A stretch of 64,000 nucleotides of DNA from Fallopia convolvulus (GCA_964016875.1 OZ024733.1:7060984-7124983), one strand, 5' to 3'; positions 21,912 to 33,719 are shown, counted from the stretch's first letter. Program-made: numbers and translations. Notes: generated by a model from the sequence alone, not told the origin.

Positions 21912-24636
21912 TGTAACACCCCGACTTCCGACGGGGCGCTACCTAAAAATAGACCTTACTAGGTACTATTTAATTAGGTTGACAACTACACTTTAGGATC
22001 TTGCAACGCGGGCACGACGAGAAAACAAAATAAAACATCCAACCTTTTATTTAGTAAAACTTAGAAAACGTAGATATGCATGAATTCCCAAAAAATATAA
22101 ACATTCAAATACGACACAACGCTTACTAATACTGAACTAATCAATCAAAATAATAAATGAAACATAATACTGACTTCATCTAATCAATAATAAAATCAAC
22201 AACCTAACTATCATAAATGAACTAGCGCAAAACCCATCCCACTATGACACGCGCTCTCTACCGCTCCGGCCCGCCATCTGGCCTCGGTTCCTGCACGGCT
22301 CCCTGGTTCATACCTGGAACTAAAAAAATATTCCCCGAAGGGTCAGCGTCTAATCTACCAAGCTAGAGAGAATACGGAAATTGTAAAACGTTTGAAAACA
22401 CTTCTAAAGTCAGCATACAAATCCACAATCGCAATCATAACTCTACAGGCCAATACCTAAATTAGTTATAATCAGTCACACATAGCCACATACACAATAC
22501 AGTCACAACCTCATAACAATGCAGTTCCTCCATCTCACAATCCGACTTCCAAGGCGCTCATCACCGCGCCGAGTGCAGAGGCAGGCCCTCTCACTCCACT
22601 TCACAATCTCCCTTCTAAACCCCCGGCTAAGCCTCCACTGGAGCACTTGCCAAAAACACACAGATAATAATTTTCATTTTGAAGGGGCACGGTTTCCCAG
22701 TCACACGGGTCAACGTAGCCAACTCTTCCTCCACGCCAGCTACGATGGGCCGTGTCGGAAACGGTACCAACACAGAGAAAACGTTCCAAAAATATCCTTC
22801 CGATAAAACACATTCAAAACCATTTTACACACAAAACCACCACGACACGTTCAAAACAGTTTATAAAGGCATTCGGGACTAGTTCCCAAAACCCGTCCTA
22901 CAATAACGGTATACAATCTAACAAGATAGAGAAGAACCGAGCAAGTCGAAAACGACTTACCTCGTGACGGAAGATCCTTTGGAGAAGACGGAATTACGAC
23001 CTCAAACGAAATGATTTCCTAAAGCATTATAAAGTGAGAGGTTAGATTCAGTTCGAGCCGAACCAAACTAACCCAATTAAGGAGCCACCTTTTATTTCCC
23101 TTAAGCAACCGAACTTATATAACAAGAATTGCTAATTAATATACTAAATCCAAGCTATTTAATATTAACCTATTTATATACTAAATCCTAACTTAACAAA
23201 CAACCCAACCCAATTAAAATTTTACTTCCTAACTGTCCAAACCAACGGCCCAACCCAAGCCCAACGAAACCTTCAAATTAATATAACCAACCCAATTGAT
23301 CTTCTCTGTAATCCGTCACTCAGCCAAACCAAATAATCTTTTGACTTTTAAACGGTGGACCCCCCCCCCCTCTTCACTTCGTCTTCTCCGAAGAGGACTT
23401 CGACTTCACCGGTTTTCCGCCCCGCCCTTCACTCGATCCCGCTGCAACTCCAGTCCAACACCGGTGGTAACGGAGGCGAGCCAATTCCGAGCACTTGTCG
23501 CCGCCTCTGTTCGCGTTTCGCCCCTTCTTCCTCGACTGGACAACGCCCGTCCGATCCCTCCTTCGCCTCGGTCGAACATCACGCCGGTCGATTTCTTCTT
23601 CTTCTTTGACTGGGCAACGCACCAGCCCCAGTCCTCTTCTTCAACCTCGAGAGGGAGACTCCGAGCACGCCGTCTTCTGCCACTCTTCCCGACGCTCCAT
23701 CCTCTGTGACAACCCAGCCGGAGACCGACGGCCACGAAGGAGGGCGACGAGAAGCCGTGGTTCCCCTGTTCGCAGCCTTGTTCGCGCTCCGCCAGCGTGA
23801 CCAGACGGCTTCGAACCACCCGCCCCCGGCGACTCTAACCCAGACCCATCCCCGTCCACCTTTTCCGGTTGCCCCACCCACCGTGACTTAACCCTAGTGT
23901 CCGCCCAACACAACCGTCGTAAAAAAACAGAACAGAGGAGGAGAGAAAAAACTCACCGGTGGTTCAACGTTGTTCGACGAGGCGGCTAATTCCGGTACTA
24001 TTTTTGGCCTCTCCCGCTGGCGTTTTCTCCGGAAAAGGATTGGGTGGGTCGATCGGCGATTAAACGAGGACGACTCTGGCGACGTGCACCGGTTGGAACG
24101 AGGACCGAAGATTAGTTGTTGAACGAATAGAAGAATATGCTGGTGAAGGGGTCCCTTAAGTAGTCCAGATTCGGACTTTTCCTAATTGATTTAGGATAAT
24201 ATTTTCTTGTTTGGATGTTTTTTAGGTGTGATTAAGATAGAGTTTTTCGGTTCAACTCCGTACCCCATTGACGATGATTAAAATATGGGCTTCGACACAT
24301 ATAACTAACATATCTATACAAACATGATTTGGGTAGAATGAAACCTAACTAGTTAAAGTCTAGTTAGTTTTATCGGTAGGAACCCATTAAAACGGGCGGT
24401 GAATAATAGATATTTATTTATTATTATTATTATTTTATTATTTATTTATTTATTAAAAGAAAACGAGGTTACTTGAAAGACAAGAAATAAAAAGAAAGAA
24501 AAATCCGACTACCACGGAATCGGTTATTACATACTACCCCCCTTAAGAAAGTTTCGTCCCGAAACTTAGGAATGAACGAAACTGAAGTAACTGAGGAATA
24601 ATTAAGAGATTACTAGACCTATTGTCAAGCTCTACA
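21912..24636 (-). repeat. 3' LTR of gag-only retrotransposon
   Basis: 2725 bp; minus strand starts TGTAGAGCTTGAC (24636) and ends GGGGTGTTACA (21912). On the inner side a purine-rich stretch, TAGAGGGAGG (within 24637-24652), is a plausible polypurine tract. GC-rich ORFs of 60-137 aa on both strands at 23296-23913 are not conserved intact between the LTR copies and look non-coding. Confidence 0.9.
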
Positions 24637-24927
24637 AATACCTCCCTCTAAGAAAACGGTTCGTCCCCGAACCGCTGTTCTAAAACATCTTACGAAACTA
24701 GGGTATAAAAGTAAGCCCATAATAAACAAACAAAAACCATCTCGTTTTCATGAACAACATCCAACAAAACAATTATCCGAGCAACAATCATTAAAACAAA
24801 CAGTCATAACCAAGGCAACAAAATCCCGATTCAAAACAGCCAGACAAACTTAGAAAATATGTAAAGGTCTTCGCATCCTATAAAAGAACTAATATACTAT
24901 GGACTAGACTAATTTTGTCTGAAATGC
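24637..24927 (-). other. Retrotransposon 3' internal non-coding region
   Basis: Between the gag stop codon and the 3' LTR. No coding frame is seen. Here pol would begin in an autonomous element; the jump from gag directly to the LTR shows that pol is absent. Confidence 0.6.
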
Positions 24928-26388
24928 TCAAGACAGGTCGTTAGGTGGATCAAGGACATCTTGTTCTCCACTTCCCTTCATTTCAAACACTCGAGGAGGA
25001 ACTGCTCCCGTGTTACTAGCTCCTACGCTCCGACCAACATTCTGATCTGGTGTCTGCCGTGCTGGTGGCCGATGATGGACTCCCCGATTTCCCGTCCCCA
25101 GTACCGATCCCTGCGAAGGCGCGCCAACCGTACAGAACCTTTGAAGATGTCCGGGCTTCCCACATGTAAAGAAATCCTTCATTGGGCTAGGACACTGATT
25201 CCTCAAGTGCTCAGCGCTTCCACAGTTGTAGCACTGTCTTTGATTCCCGGCAGCCCGACTCTGCTGTGATCGTTCTTGGCGTCCCGATGGCTGGAACTCT
25301 AGTCTACTCTGCGGGTACTGTCCAGACTGATCGTCACCCTTAGAAGTCGCTGCAGCTGCCATTTTCCGTCTCTTACCTCCTCCGACCTGAACATCCACCT
25401 GTTCCGGCCTCAGAGTGGCCATAGCATACGCCAAAGCAGACTGTTGCACCTCTCCCAACGCCGCGAGTCGGAGACCAGACACATAGGCACGTAAATGCGG
25501 CTGCAACCTTTTCAGAAAAGTCGCAATTTTCAACTCTTCCGTAGGGGCAGCATTTGGCACCGCTGCCAACTCTTGCTGAAACTTCAGAATAGTCTTAGAT
25601 ACTGTGATATTTTCGGGTCCAGCATCCCGACAAGCAGCCTCCCGAGCCGCCCTCACCACCGGAGGACAATACTGATCTCGAATCCGCCTCTCAAACTCCT
25701 CGAAAGTCACCTCATTCTGGTGGTCCCTACACAACTCCCACCAGTCAAAAGCACTCTCCTGCAGCAGACTCTGTACTAAGGACATCTTCCTCTCTTCCGG
25801 TGCCTTAATGGAGTCCAACGCAGATTTCACCCTCCTCAACCACTGCTCCACGTCAGAGCCCTGAGCTCCAGCAAAATTCGGCACTCCAGTCTTCCTAAAC
25901 TCCGCGAGCCACTTATCAGGCGGAGGCTCGCGATACTGTCTCCTTGGTTCGACCACACGATCAGCTATAACTGGTCCTCGCGAATCTGGCATAGCTCCTA
26001 ACTGGGCAGCCAAAACAGAATCTGGTCCTAGTGCCCTCCTCTCAGTCCCTTGTTGCCTTGCAACTGCGTTCAGATTCGGTGCAGCTCCCGCACCCAACAA
26101 CGTCTGCAATAACAGCTGAACCGCAACATTCACCTCCGGGGCCAGTCCTGCTGGTGGCACTCCTCCTCCCATCTGAGCCCCGTTTGCTGGGGGAACACCT
26201 CCAGCGACAGATGCGCTATCCTCTCGATGAACAGCAGCAACCACATCCTGACTCTCAGCAACCTCCTCCTGGTTGATATCCTGTTGTACCTCTGGCTCAG
26301 CATCTACAGGGGCCTCTCCCCTACCCCTGCCACGGCCTCGGCCTCTTCCAATGGCTTCGGCAGCTCTTGCTCTGGTTGGTGGGGCCAT
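24928..26388 (-). CDS. Retrotransposon Gag polyprotein (Gypsy-type)
   Basis: 486 codons, uninterrupted. Gag forms the virus-like particle and binds element RNA. The N-terminus is RG-rich (IGRGRGRGRGRGEAP). Residues about 160-290 carry the retrotransposon Gag core, with VEQWLRRVKSALDSI, ESAFDWWELCRDH and TFEEFERRIRDQYCPP. Near residue 385 is a zinc knuckle, CYNCGSAEHLRNQCP, followed by a second one lacking its first cysteine (FFTCGKPGHLQRFC). The ATG is 249 nt into the internal region from the 5' LTR. The frame ends cleanly with no protease fusion. The open frame and young LTRs suggest it may still be expressed. The Gypsy lineage is inferred from the Gag core; the clade is uncertain. Confidence 0.9.
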   Translation of the reverse strand: MAPPTRARAAEAIGRGRGRGRGRGEAPVDAEPEVQQDINQEEVAESQDVVAAVHREDSASVAGGVPPANGAQMGGGVPPAGLAPEVNVAVQLLLQTLLGAGAAPNLNAVARQQGTERRALGPDSVLAAQLGAMPDSRGPVIADRVVEPRRQYREPPPDKWLAEFRKTGVPNFAGAQGSDVEQWLRRVKSALDSIKAPEERKMSLVQSLLQESAFDWWELCRDHQNEVTFEEFERRIRDQYCPPVVRAAREAACRDAGPENITVSKTILKFQQELAAVPNAAPTEELKIATFLKRLQPHLRAYVSGLRLAALGEVQQSALAYAMATLRPEQVDVQVGGGKRRKMAAAATSKGDDQSGQYPQSRLEFQPSGRQERSQQSRAAGNQRQCYNCGSAEHLRNQCPSPMKDFFTCGKPGHLQRFCTVGAPSQGSVLGTGNRGVHHRPPARQTPDQNVGRSVGASNTGAVPPRVFEMKGSGEQDVLDPPNDLS

Positions 26389-26615
26389 CTATAACAGAAG
26401 TCCCACAGTCAAAACTTAAACCTTCTACTTATTAACGTAATTATTTCTATTCTACGTGAGGTCCTTCGGCTGATGGGGCGGAGTCGCGACGTGTCACCTA
26501 CCCCCTATATGCAACATGCCTACCCCAGTAAAACATTTTGAAAACACTGGCCGGTTTTGGTTTTAAGTTGGACCTCGGGTACTCTTTGTTGGTCAGTTCC
26601 TTGTGCCCTGTTGTC

Positions 26616-26633
26616 AACCTGGCTCTGATACCA
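26616..26633 (-). promoter_or_regulatory. Primer-binding site (initiator tRNA-Met)
   Basis: Minus strand TGGTATCAGAGCCAGGTT, three bases inside the 5' LTR. It is complementary to the 3' end of plant initiator tRNA-Met, the usual primer for such elements. Confidence 0.9.
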
Positions 26634-26636
26634 ATT

Positions 26637-29358
26637 TGTAACACCCCGACTTCCGACGGGGCGCTACCTAAAAATAGACCTTACTAGGTACTATTTAATT
26701 AGGTTGACAACTACACTTTAGGATCTTGCAACGCGGGCACGACGAGAAAACAAAATAAAACATCCAACCTTTTATTTAGTAAAACTTGGAAAACGTAGAT
26801 ATGCATGAATTCCCAAAAAATATAAACATTCAAATACGACACAACGCTTACTAATACTGAACTAATCAATCAAAATAATAAATGAAACATAATACTGACT
26901 TCATCTAATCAATAATAAAATCAACAACCTAACTATCATAAATGAACTAGCGCAAAACCCATCCCACTATGACACGCGTTCTCTACCGCTCCGGCCCGCC
27001 ATCTGGCCTCGGTTCCTGCACGGCTCCCTGGTTCATACCTGGAACTAAAAAAATATTCCCCGAAGGGTCATCGTCTAATCTACCAAGCTAGAGAGAATAC
27101 GGAAATTGTAAAACGTTTGAAAACACTTCTAAGGTCAGCATACAAATCCACAATCGCAATCATAACTCTACAGGCCAATACCTAAATTAGTTATAATCAG
27201 TCACACATAGCTACATACACAATACAGTCACAACCTCATAACAATGCAGTTCCTCCATCTCACAATCCGACTTCCAAGGCGCTCATCACCGCGCCGAGTG
27301 CAGAGGCAGGCCCTCTCACTCCACTTCACAATCTCCCTTCTAAACCCCCGGCTAAGCCTCCACTGGAGCACTTGCCAAAAACACACAGATAATAATTTTC
27401 GTTTTGAAGGGGCACGGTTTCCCAGTCACACGGGTCAACGTAGCCAACTCTTCCTCCACGCCAGCTACGATGGGCCGTGTCGGAAACGGTACCAACACAG
27501 AGAAAACGTTCCAAAAATATCCTTCCGATAAAACACATTCAAAACCATTTTACACACAACAACAACACGAGACGTTCAAAACAGTTTATAAAGGCATTCG
27601 GGACTAGTTCCCAAAACCCGTCCTACAATAACGGTATACAATCTAACAAGATAGAGAAGAACCGAGCAAGTCGAAAACGACTTACCTCGTGACGGAAGAT
27701 CCTTTGGAGAAGACGGAATTACGACCTCAAACGAAATGATTTCCTAAAGCATTATAAAGTGAGAGGTTAGATTCAGTTCGAGCCGAACCAAACTAACCCA
27801 ATTAAGGAGCCACCTTTTATTTCCCTTAAGCAACCGAACTTATATAACAAGAATTGCTAATTAATATACTAAATCCAAGCTATTTAATATTAACCTATTT
27901 ATATACTAAATCCTAACTTAACAAACAACCCAACCCAATTAAAATTTTACTTCCCAACTGTCCAAACCAACGGCCCAACCCAAGCCCAACGAAACCTTCA
28001 AATTAATATAACCAACCCAATTGATCTTCTCTGTAATCCGTCACTCAGCCAAACCAAATAATCTTTTGACTTTTAAACGGTGGACCCCCCCCCCTCTTCA
28101 CTTCGTCTTCTCCGAAGAGGACTTCGACTTCGCCGGTTTTCCGCCCCGCCCTTCACTCGATCCCGCTGCAACTCCAGTCCAACACTGGTGGTAACGGAGG
28201 CGAGCCAATTCCGAGCACTTGCCGCCGCCTCTGTTCGCGTTTCGCCCCTGCTTCCTCGACAGGACAACGCCCGTCCGATCCCTCCTTCGCCTCGGTCGAA
28301 CATCACCCCGGTCGATTTCTTCTTCTTCTTTGACTAGGCAGCGCACCAGCCCCAGTCCTCTTCTTCAACCTCGAGAGGGAGACTCCGAGCACGCCGTCTT
28401 CTGCCACTCTTCCCAACGCTCCATCCTCTGTGACAACCCAGCCCGAGACGGACGGCCACGAAGGAGGGCGACGAGAAGCCGTGGTTCCCCTGTTCGCAGC
28501 CTTGTTCGCGCTCCGCCAGCGTGACCAGACGGCTTCGAACCACCCGCCCCCGGCGACTCTAACCCAGACCCATCCCCGTCCACCTTTTCCGGTTGCCCCA
28601 CCCACCGTGACTTAACCCTAGTGTCCGCCCAACACAACCGTCGTAAAAAAACAGAACAGAGGAGGAGAGAAAAAACTCACCGGTGGTTCAACGACGTTCG
28701 ACGAGGCGGCTAATTCGGTACTATTTTTGGCCTCTCCCGCTGGCGTTTTCTCCGGAACAGGATTGGGTGGGTCGATCGGCGATTAAACGAGGACGACTCC
28801 GGCGACGTGCACCGGTTGGAACGAGGACCGAATATTAGTTGTTGAACGAATAGAAGAATATGCTGGTGAAGGGGTCCCTTAAGTAGTCCAGATTCGGACT
28901 TTTCCTAATTGATTTAGGATAATATTTTCTTGTTTGGATGTGATTTAGGTGTGATTAAGATAGAGTTTTTCGGTTCAACTCCGTACCCCATTGACGATGA
29001 TTAAAATATGGGCTTCGACACATATAACTAACATATCTATACAAACATGATTTGGGTAGAATAAAACCTAACTAGTTAAAGTCTAGTTAGTTTTATCGGT
29101 AGGAACCCATTAAAACGGGCGGTGAATAATAGATATTTATTTATTATTATTATTTTTTATTATTTATTTATTTATTAAAAGAAAACGAGGTTACTTGAAA
29201 GACAAGAAAGAAAAAGAAAGAAAAATCCGACTACCACGGAATCGGGTATTACATATTACCCCCCTTAAGAAAGTTTCGTCCCGAAACTTAGGAATGAACG
29301 AAACTGAAGTAACTGAGGAATAATTAAGAGATTACTAGACCTATTGTCAAGCTCTACA
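26637..29358 (-). repeat. 5' LTR of gag-only retrotransposon
   Basis: 2722 bp, almost identical to 21912-24636; differences are mainly single substitutions plus a few one-base indels. It would carry the promoter for the element; I did not find an unambiguous TATA box. Confidence 0.9.
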
Positions 29359-30199
29359 GAGTGCTTGTGCCTTATTTAGCTATGAACAAATTGATGTTAT
29401 TAATGAACAAATATGCATATAGCAATGAACAAATTGAGGTTACTAGTGAACAAATATGCATATAGCAATGAACAAATTGAGGTTACTAGTGAACAAATAT
29501 GCATCTAGCAATGAACAATTATATAAAAAAGGCAATGAACAAATATGCATAAACTAATGAACAAATTGATGTTACTGATGAACAAATATGCCAAAACCAA
29601 TGAACAAATATGAATATAACAATGAACAAATATGCATCTATCAATGAACAAATCTACATAAAATATGTACAAACCGATGAACAAATATGCCAAAACCAAT
29701 GAACAAATATGAATATAACAATGAACAAATCTATAGTATTGATGAACAAATCTGGGCCGTTTTTTTTTCAAAAATACACGAATAATTCTCCAAAAATTCG
29801 CCCGTGCCGTTTTTCCCCTTTTAAGTGAAATGATCAGCGCCTTTGATTTTTCTTGATCCAACGGCTCTCTTGTTCTTTCTTATTTCGCACATGGGCGCCC
29901 ATTCGCATCTGAACCGGACTCTATGACTATATAATATTAAAATTTTGTTCATAAAAATAAATAGTAGAGATGTCATGTACTAATTTAGTCTGTAAGGAAT
30001 TAAAGATCACCTACTAATATATTATGTGTAATTATTAATAACATTAGCAATATTATTATATTATATATTTTTAAGGATTGTAAATACTAAAAATTATAAA
30101 GGGTAAAGGAGTAAATTGAAAAATTAAAAAGCTTATGTGGCATAGTTAAGAGATTGACAAATAGGATAGAAATATTTGAGTTTAGTAATAGTATATAGA

Positions 30200-30617
30200 T
30201 TTAATGTCAATGACTCAATGGTATTTAATGAGATTTATATAAGTTGTTTTGATGATAAATAAAAAAATTAAAAACAAAAATAAACGAAATCTACCATAAT
30301 ACATTATAAAGCAGAACCCAAGTCTGTTGATATATTTGCGCCACGTGACATTTTTGAATAAATTAATGTGAAATTATATTTTAATAAATTTTGTAACAAC
30401 TTATAGTATTCTTGCTATATATACTAAATAGATAACATGTTTATATAATTTTTTATGCATATAATTTTCTATCTATGGATTATGTATTTGTTTACTACAA
30501 CCTACAATAGATAACATATTTATATAATTTTTATATACATAAATTTCTATGAGATGATATTTTTCATATTAATTTAATATTTTTATCTCTTAACAAAATT
30601 TAGTGTCTTAATATATT
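30200..30617. other. AT-rich intergenic sequence
   Basis: No gene or element end is recognised. An internal repeat, GATAACATRTTTATATAATTTTT (about 30430 and 30512), is the only structure seen. Confidence 0.35.
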
Positions 30618-31087
30618 GGGAAATTCCTTTTGGTGCCCAAGGAAAAAACTTATTCCTTTTGGTACCCCTAAGGTTTTGGCTTTTCCCGTTGACGCCCCTC
30701 TCCGGTTCAAATTAGCAAATTTCAAGCTTACCATTATGTTCATCACCCTTAAATTAGTAGGATTTGACTATTAAAACATTAAAATTCATAACCAAACTAC
30801 ATCAATTTGAATTTTTAAACAATTTTGTAAACAACCCCTTAAAATAGATGATTGTTTAAAAATTCAAATTGATGCAGTTTGGTTATGAATTTAAGTGTTT
30901 TAAGAGTTGAATCCTACTAATTTAAGGGTGATGAACATAATGGTAAGCTTGAAATTTTCTAATTTAAACCGGAGAGGGGCGTCAACGGGAAAAGCCAAAA
31001 CCTCAGGGGTACCAAGAGGAATAAGTTTTTTTTCTTGGACACCAAAAGGAAAAGACAAAAACTTAAGGGCACCAAAAGGAATTTTCC
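30618..31087. mobile_element. Foldback element, 470 bp
   Basis: Left end GGGAAATTCCTTTTGGTGCC; right end inverted GGAAAATTCCTTTTGGTGCC. The arms pair over almost their whole length (for example ACCATTATGTTCATCACCC at about 30730 with its complement at about 30926), meeting near 30830-30845. Both sides are flanked by AATATATT (30610-30617, 31088-31095). An 8-bp duplication would suit hAT; 9 bp with one mismatch would suit Mutator. The 67-aa frame inside is not a gene. Confidence 0.75.
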
Positions 31088-31525
31088 AATATATTTTTTT
31101 TATTTTTTAACAAGGCTTGAGCTCCAAGCATAAAATTTATATCTATATAATGATATAATTTTAAATAATAAATTTTGTTATGTTGATATATTTTTATTTT
31201 GAGAAAAAGACATAATTTTATGTTGATGACTAAGATTATATGTAAATGTCAAAAATAAATAAAATTTCGAATTTTAATTTAAATTAATAAAATTAGATTT
31301 TCTTTATCTTTTAATTTTATTCATTTATATTAAAGATTTTTTCTTAAATCAAAGTTTAAAAAAAATGAAAAAATTTACAAATCTTGATGAATACTTGCTT
31401 AAATTGAATTTTGATAAAAATTTACATTACATTTTTCATAATTTCCTTTTTATTTTATTTATGTAAATATAGAACATAGAGATAAAAATAAATAAATCTT
31501 AACGAACTCACCAATATCTACCTAA
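31088..31525. other. AT-rich sequence
   Basis: No gene is seen. It contains the 54-bp repeat at 31384-31437, annotated separately. Confidence 0.35.
31384..31437 (-). repeat. Second copy of the endonuclease-LINE 3' tail
   Basis: Almost identical over 54 bp to 4991-5044, the end of the 3' UTR just before the (AAT)n tail of the endonuclease-type LINE. Shared sequence includes AATACTTGCTTAAATTGAAT and AAAAATTTACATTACATTTT. No coding part accompanies it. Confidence 0.6.
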
Positions 31526-32408
31526 TCTATAACTATATATTAAAGCTATACTTTTTCGAGCCACCAGAACGATTTTGGCCATACCTCATATTTAAATTTT
31601 TTTATTTCTATTATTATAACTTCTTTCTATGAAATTCTTTTTAACTATTTAAATTTATCTCTAACATCAAACAAATATCTATTTAGTATAACAATATCTT
31701 TTGAAAGCTTTCTTATACAAGCATTTAAAATTAAAGATAAAATATTTTAAATATTTTAAAATAAATATAAATCCTTTAGGAGATATCTTTTGATGAATTT
31801 ATTTATAGATGTATTGATTTTTTTTTATAATTAAAAATTAATGATAAATATTTATAATGTTTAAAATTACAAAAAATAGAGGATAAAATATTTGATAATC
31901 TCTAAATTTACGTACATGAAAACTAATAAAATATGAATAATATTATATTTAATCTTATCTATTCTTTACTTTATCGAACAAAAAAATGAGTTTGGTCCCA
32001 TCTTAAATTAAATTAATTAAAATTTAAATATTTAATATAATTAAATTATCTTTATATTTCATATTTTATTATATCTTATTCATTAAGTTAACTGTTATTT
32101 TTTAAATTCTTATTTCTTCAATATTTGAATATATATATTTTATTCATATTTTATCTTCTTTTTTTAATTACATATCTATGAAATATATTAAGGAAAAAGA
32201 GAAATGTAATTATTTTATCTTAATAATATATCTTCAATCTCAATATTAAATTTAACCATTTATATTGATTAAAAATTATACTTGCCTCTACACGTAATAA
32301 AATTGCGTATATTAAATTTTATATTATATTTTTATTTATAAATATCCTATTTATAATGTCTATAAAATACTGAATAGTAGTCGTACAGGGTACGACGGGT
32401 ACAACTAG
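31526..32408 (+). mobile_element. Non-autonomous Helitron, 883 bp
   Basis: The 5' end TCTATAACTATATATTAAAG follows A at 31525. The 3' end has a perfect 7-bp hairpin (GTCGTAC, loop AGG, GTACGAC; 32380-32396), eight bases, CTAG (32405-32408), then T. All match Helitron rules. The body is AT-rich and non-coding. Its terminal hairpin resembles that of the Helitron at 20416-30199, but the internal sequences differ. Confidence 0.75.
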
Positions 32409-33719
32409 TTGATGTGTTATTTTTGGTAAATATTGAGTGGTGGATGGAATTTTTGAACGATTTGAGGCAATGAACAAATATTATTATGGTAATATATGAA
32501 GATTTTTTTCATATCTAAAAATTTACGAAGATAGTTTGTTGTAAAAACTACAATAACGTATTTTTCTATAAAAAGATCATAATTTATATGCAGCGAAATT
32601 ATTTTTAGATCAGAAAAAAGATATGCATTGAGATATTATTCAGATAAAAAAAAATAAACATTTTCAATAGACAATGTTGCTTTTGCAAAATCTCCCAAAA
32701 AGCCAATTTTCCTTTTGCATTCAAGTGATTATGTTCAATAAAAGATTTAGTCAAAATAAATTGATTCGTTCATATAACAATAAACCAAAAAAAAAACCAT
32801 CCTAACTTATTTTTATTAGCCAAATATCTAAAAAGATAACCCTATTCCAATTGAATCATCCATATTGGTTCTTCTTTGTGTTCCAACGGCTTCTACCATT
32901 TGTATAGGTTTTTTTGCTAGTTTCTGCAATTGTCTATGTATCAACATTTCATTAAATTTAATATGTAAATTTCCACATTGAAATGATTAAAATTCCACTA
33001 ACCATGTGCAATTTAGAGACATCAAGGTGATTTGGATCCAAACGGGAGATTTGAACGACGATTCGAAACAGTAGATCTATCTGGGCAATAACTTCATCAA
33101 TGACATAAGGGAGAATGATGATGATACTTCCGGATCTCTAGTATTGGGAAATAAGATTGTCTATCGACAGGAATAGGAACAAAATCGGTAGCGGGACCTT
33201 GGCCTCATCATTAGTATCAAGGGAGACAGGCGAAGATCATTGTGAATCAAGATGACGTGGGAGAATGAATTTGCCACTATCTGTATATATAATGACTGTA
33301 TAATGATGTTTAAAAAGAAAAATCGTGGCGGAAGCGTCAGAGAAGGTGGTAGAGGGAGGTTCGAATATAATGAAAGAACGATATTAGAAAGAGGAGGAAG
33401 AGAAACAATATGTAAATTTGTATTAATTAATATATGAAAATTATTTGTAATTATGCGTAAATATGACATAAAATATTTTAAAATTGTGGATGTAATTTGT
33501 ATTTGACATGGACAAATTTATATAACATGGCTTAATTAATAATTAATTATTGTATGACATGGCATATGATGCGTTAAAATATCATGACATGGCTTAAGGA
33601 AAAGGTGACAACTGGCGAAAGATGAGGTGGCGTATTCACGAAACGACATGTGGTAAAAGATGATGTGGCTCAATATAGAGGCTCCAAACCTTTTTGATTA
33701 TATATATATATATATATAG
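32409..33719. other. Intergenic sequence with an unassigned gene-like segment
   Basis: Mostly AT-rich. About 33010-33260 has more balanced composition; its minus strand reads as a plausible but short coding-like stretch (VIDEVIAQIDLLFRIVVQIS) that I cannot identify. It ends in a (TA)n microsatellite at about 33701-33719. Confidence 0.3.

Larger units (their letters stand above)
21912..29358 (-). mobile_element. Gag-only LTR retrotransposon (TR-GAG/LARD type), young insertion
   Basis: A complete 7.4-kb element: two LTRs (21912-24636, 26637-29358) around a 2.0-kb internal region, flanked by GAGTG on both sides (21907-21911, 29359-29363). The internal region has a primer-binding site and a gag gene but no protease, RT, RNase H or integrase, so mobility would depend on a related autonomous element. 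LTRs differ at roughly 35 positions by eye, about 1.3%, indicating a recent insertion. Copy A of the host element keeps the unoccupied target (CACTC at 3979-3983). Confidence 0.9.
21028..29921. mobile_element. TIR element packed with TTGTTCAT motifs, copy B (split by a retrotransposon)
   Basis: Inverted relative to copy A (3347-4955). 21028-21911 matches the reverse complement of copy A's right half, and 29364-29921 matches that of its left half, ending GGGCGCCCATTCGCATCTGA then ACCGGACTC. Forward TTGTTCAT motifs fill the left part and ATGAACAA the right part. About 40 bp of the left terminus is missing. It is inserted in the Helitron, and the gag-only retrotransposon is inserted in it. Confidence 0.75.
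20416..30199 (-). mobile_element. Non-autonomous Helitron carrying nested insertions
   Basis: Minus-strand 5' end is A then TCTATATACTATTAC (30199). The 3' end is a 7-bp perfect hairpin (GTCGTGC, loop ATG, GCACGAC; plus strand 20429-20445), then nine bases, then CTAG (20416-20419) and T. This fits the TC...hairpin-CTRR rule with insertion between A and T. Without the insertion at 21028-29921 it is about 0.9 kb. Its body contains several degenerate copies of a unit with GACTATATAATATT and GTTCATAAAAATAAATAGTA. No Rep/helicase is encoded. Confidence 0.7.

Noticed and set aside
23296..23913. Several overlapping GC-rich ORFs of 60-137 aa on both strands, repeated at 28073-28637
   Set aside because: They lie inside the two LTR copies, overlap in up to five frames, have Arg/Pro/Ser-biased composition, and indels between the copies break some of them. 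This is GC-rich LTR leader, not genes.
33010..33260. Coding-like stretch on the minus strand
   Set aside because: Reading frames are short and interrupted, and I cannot match it to a family; kept only as an unassigned note.
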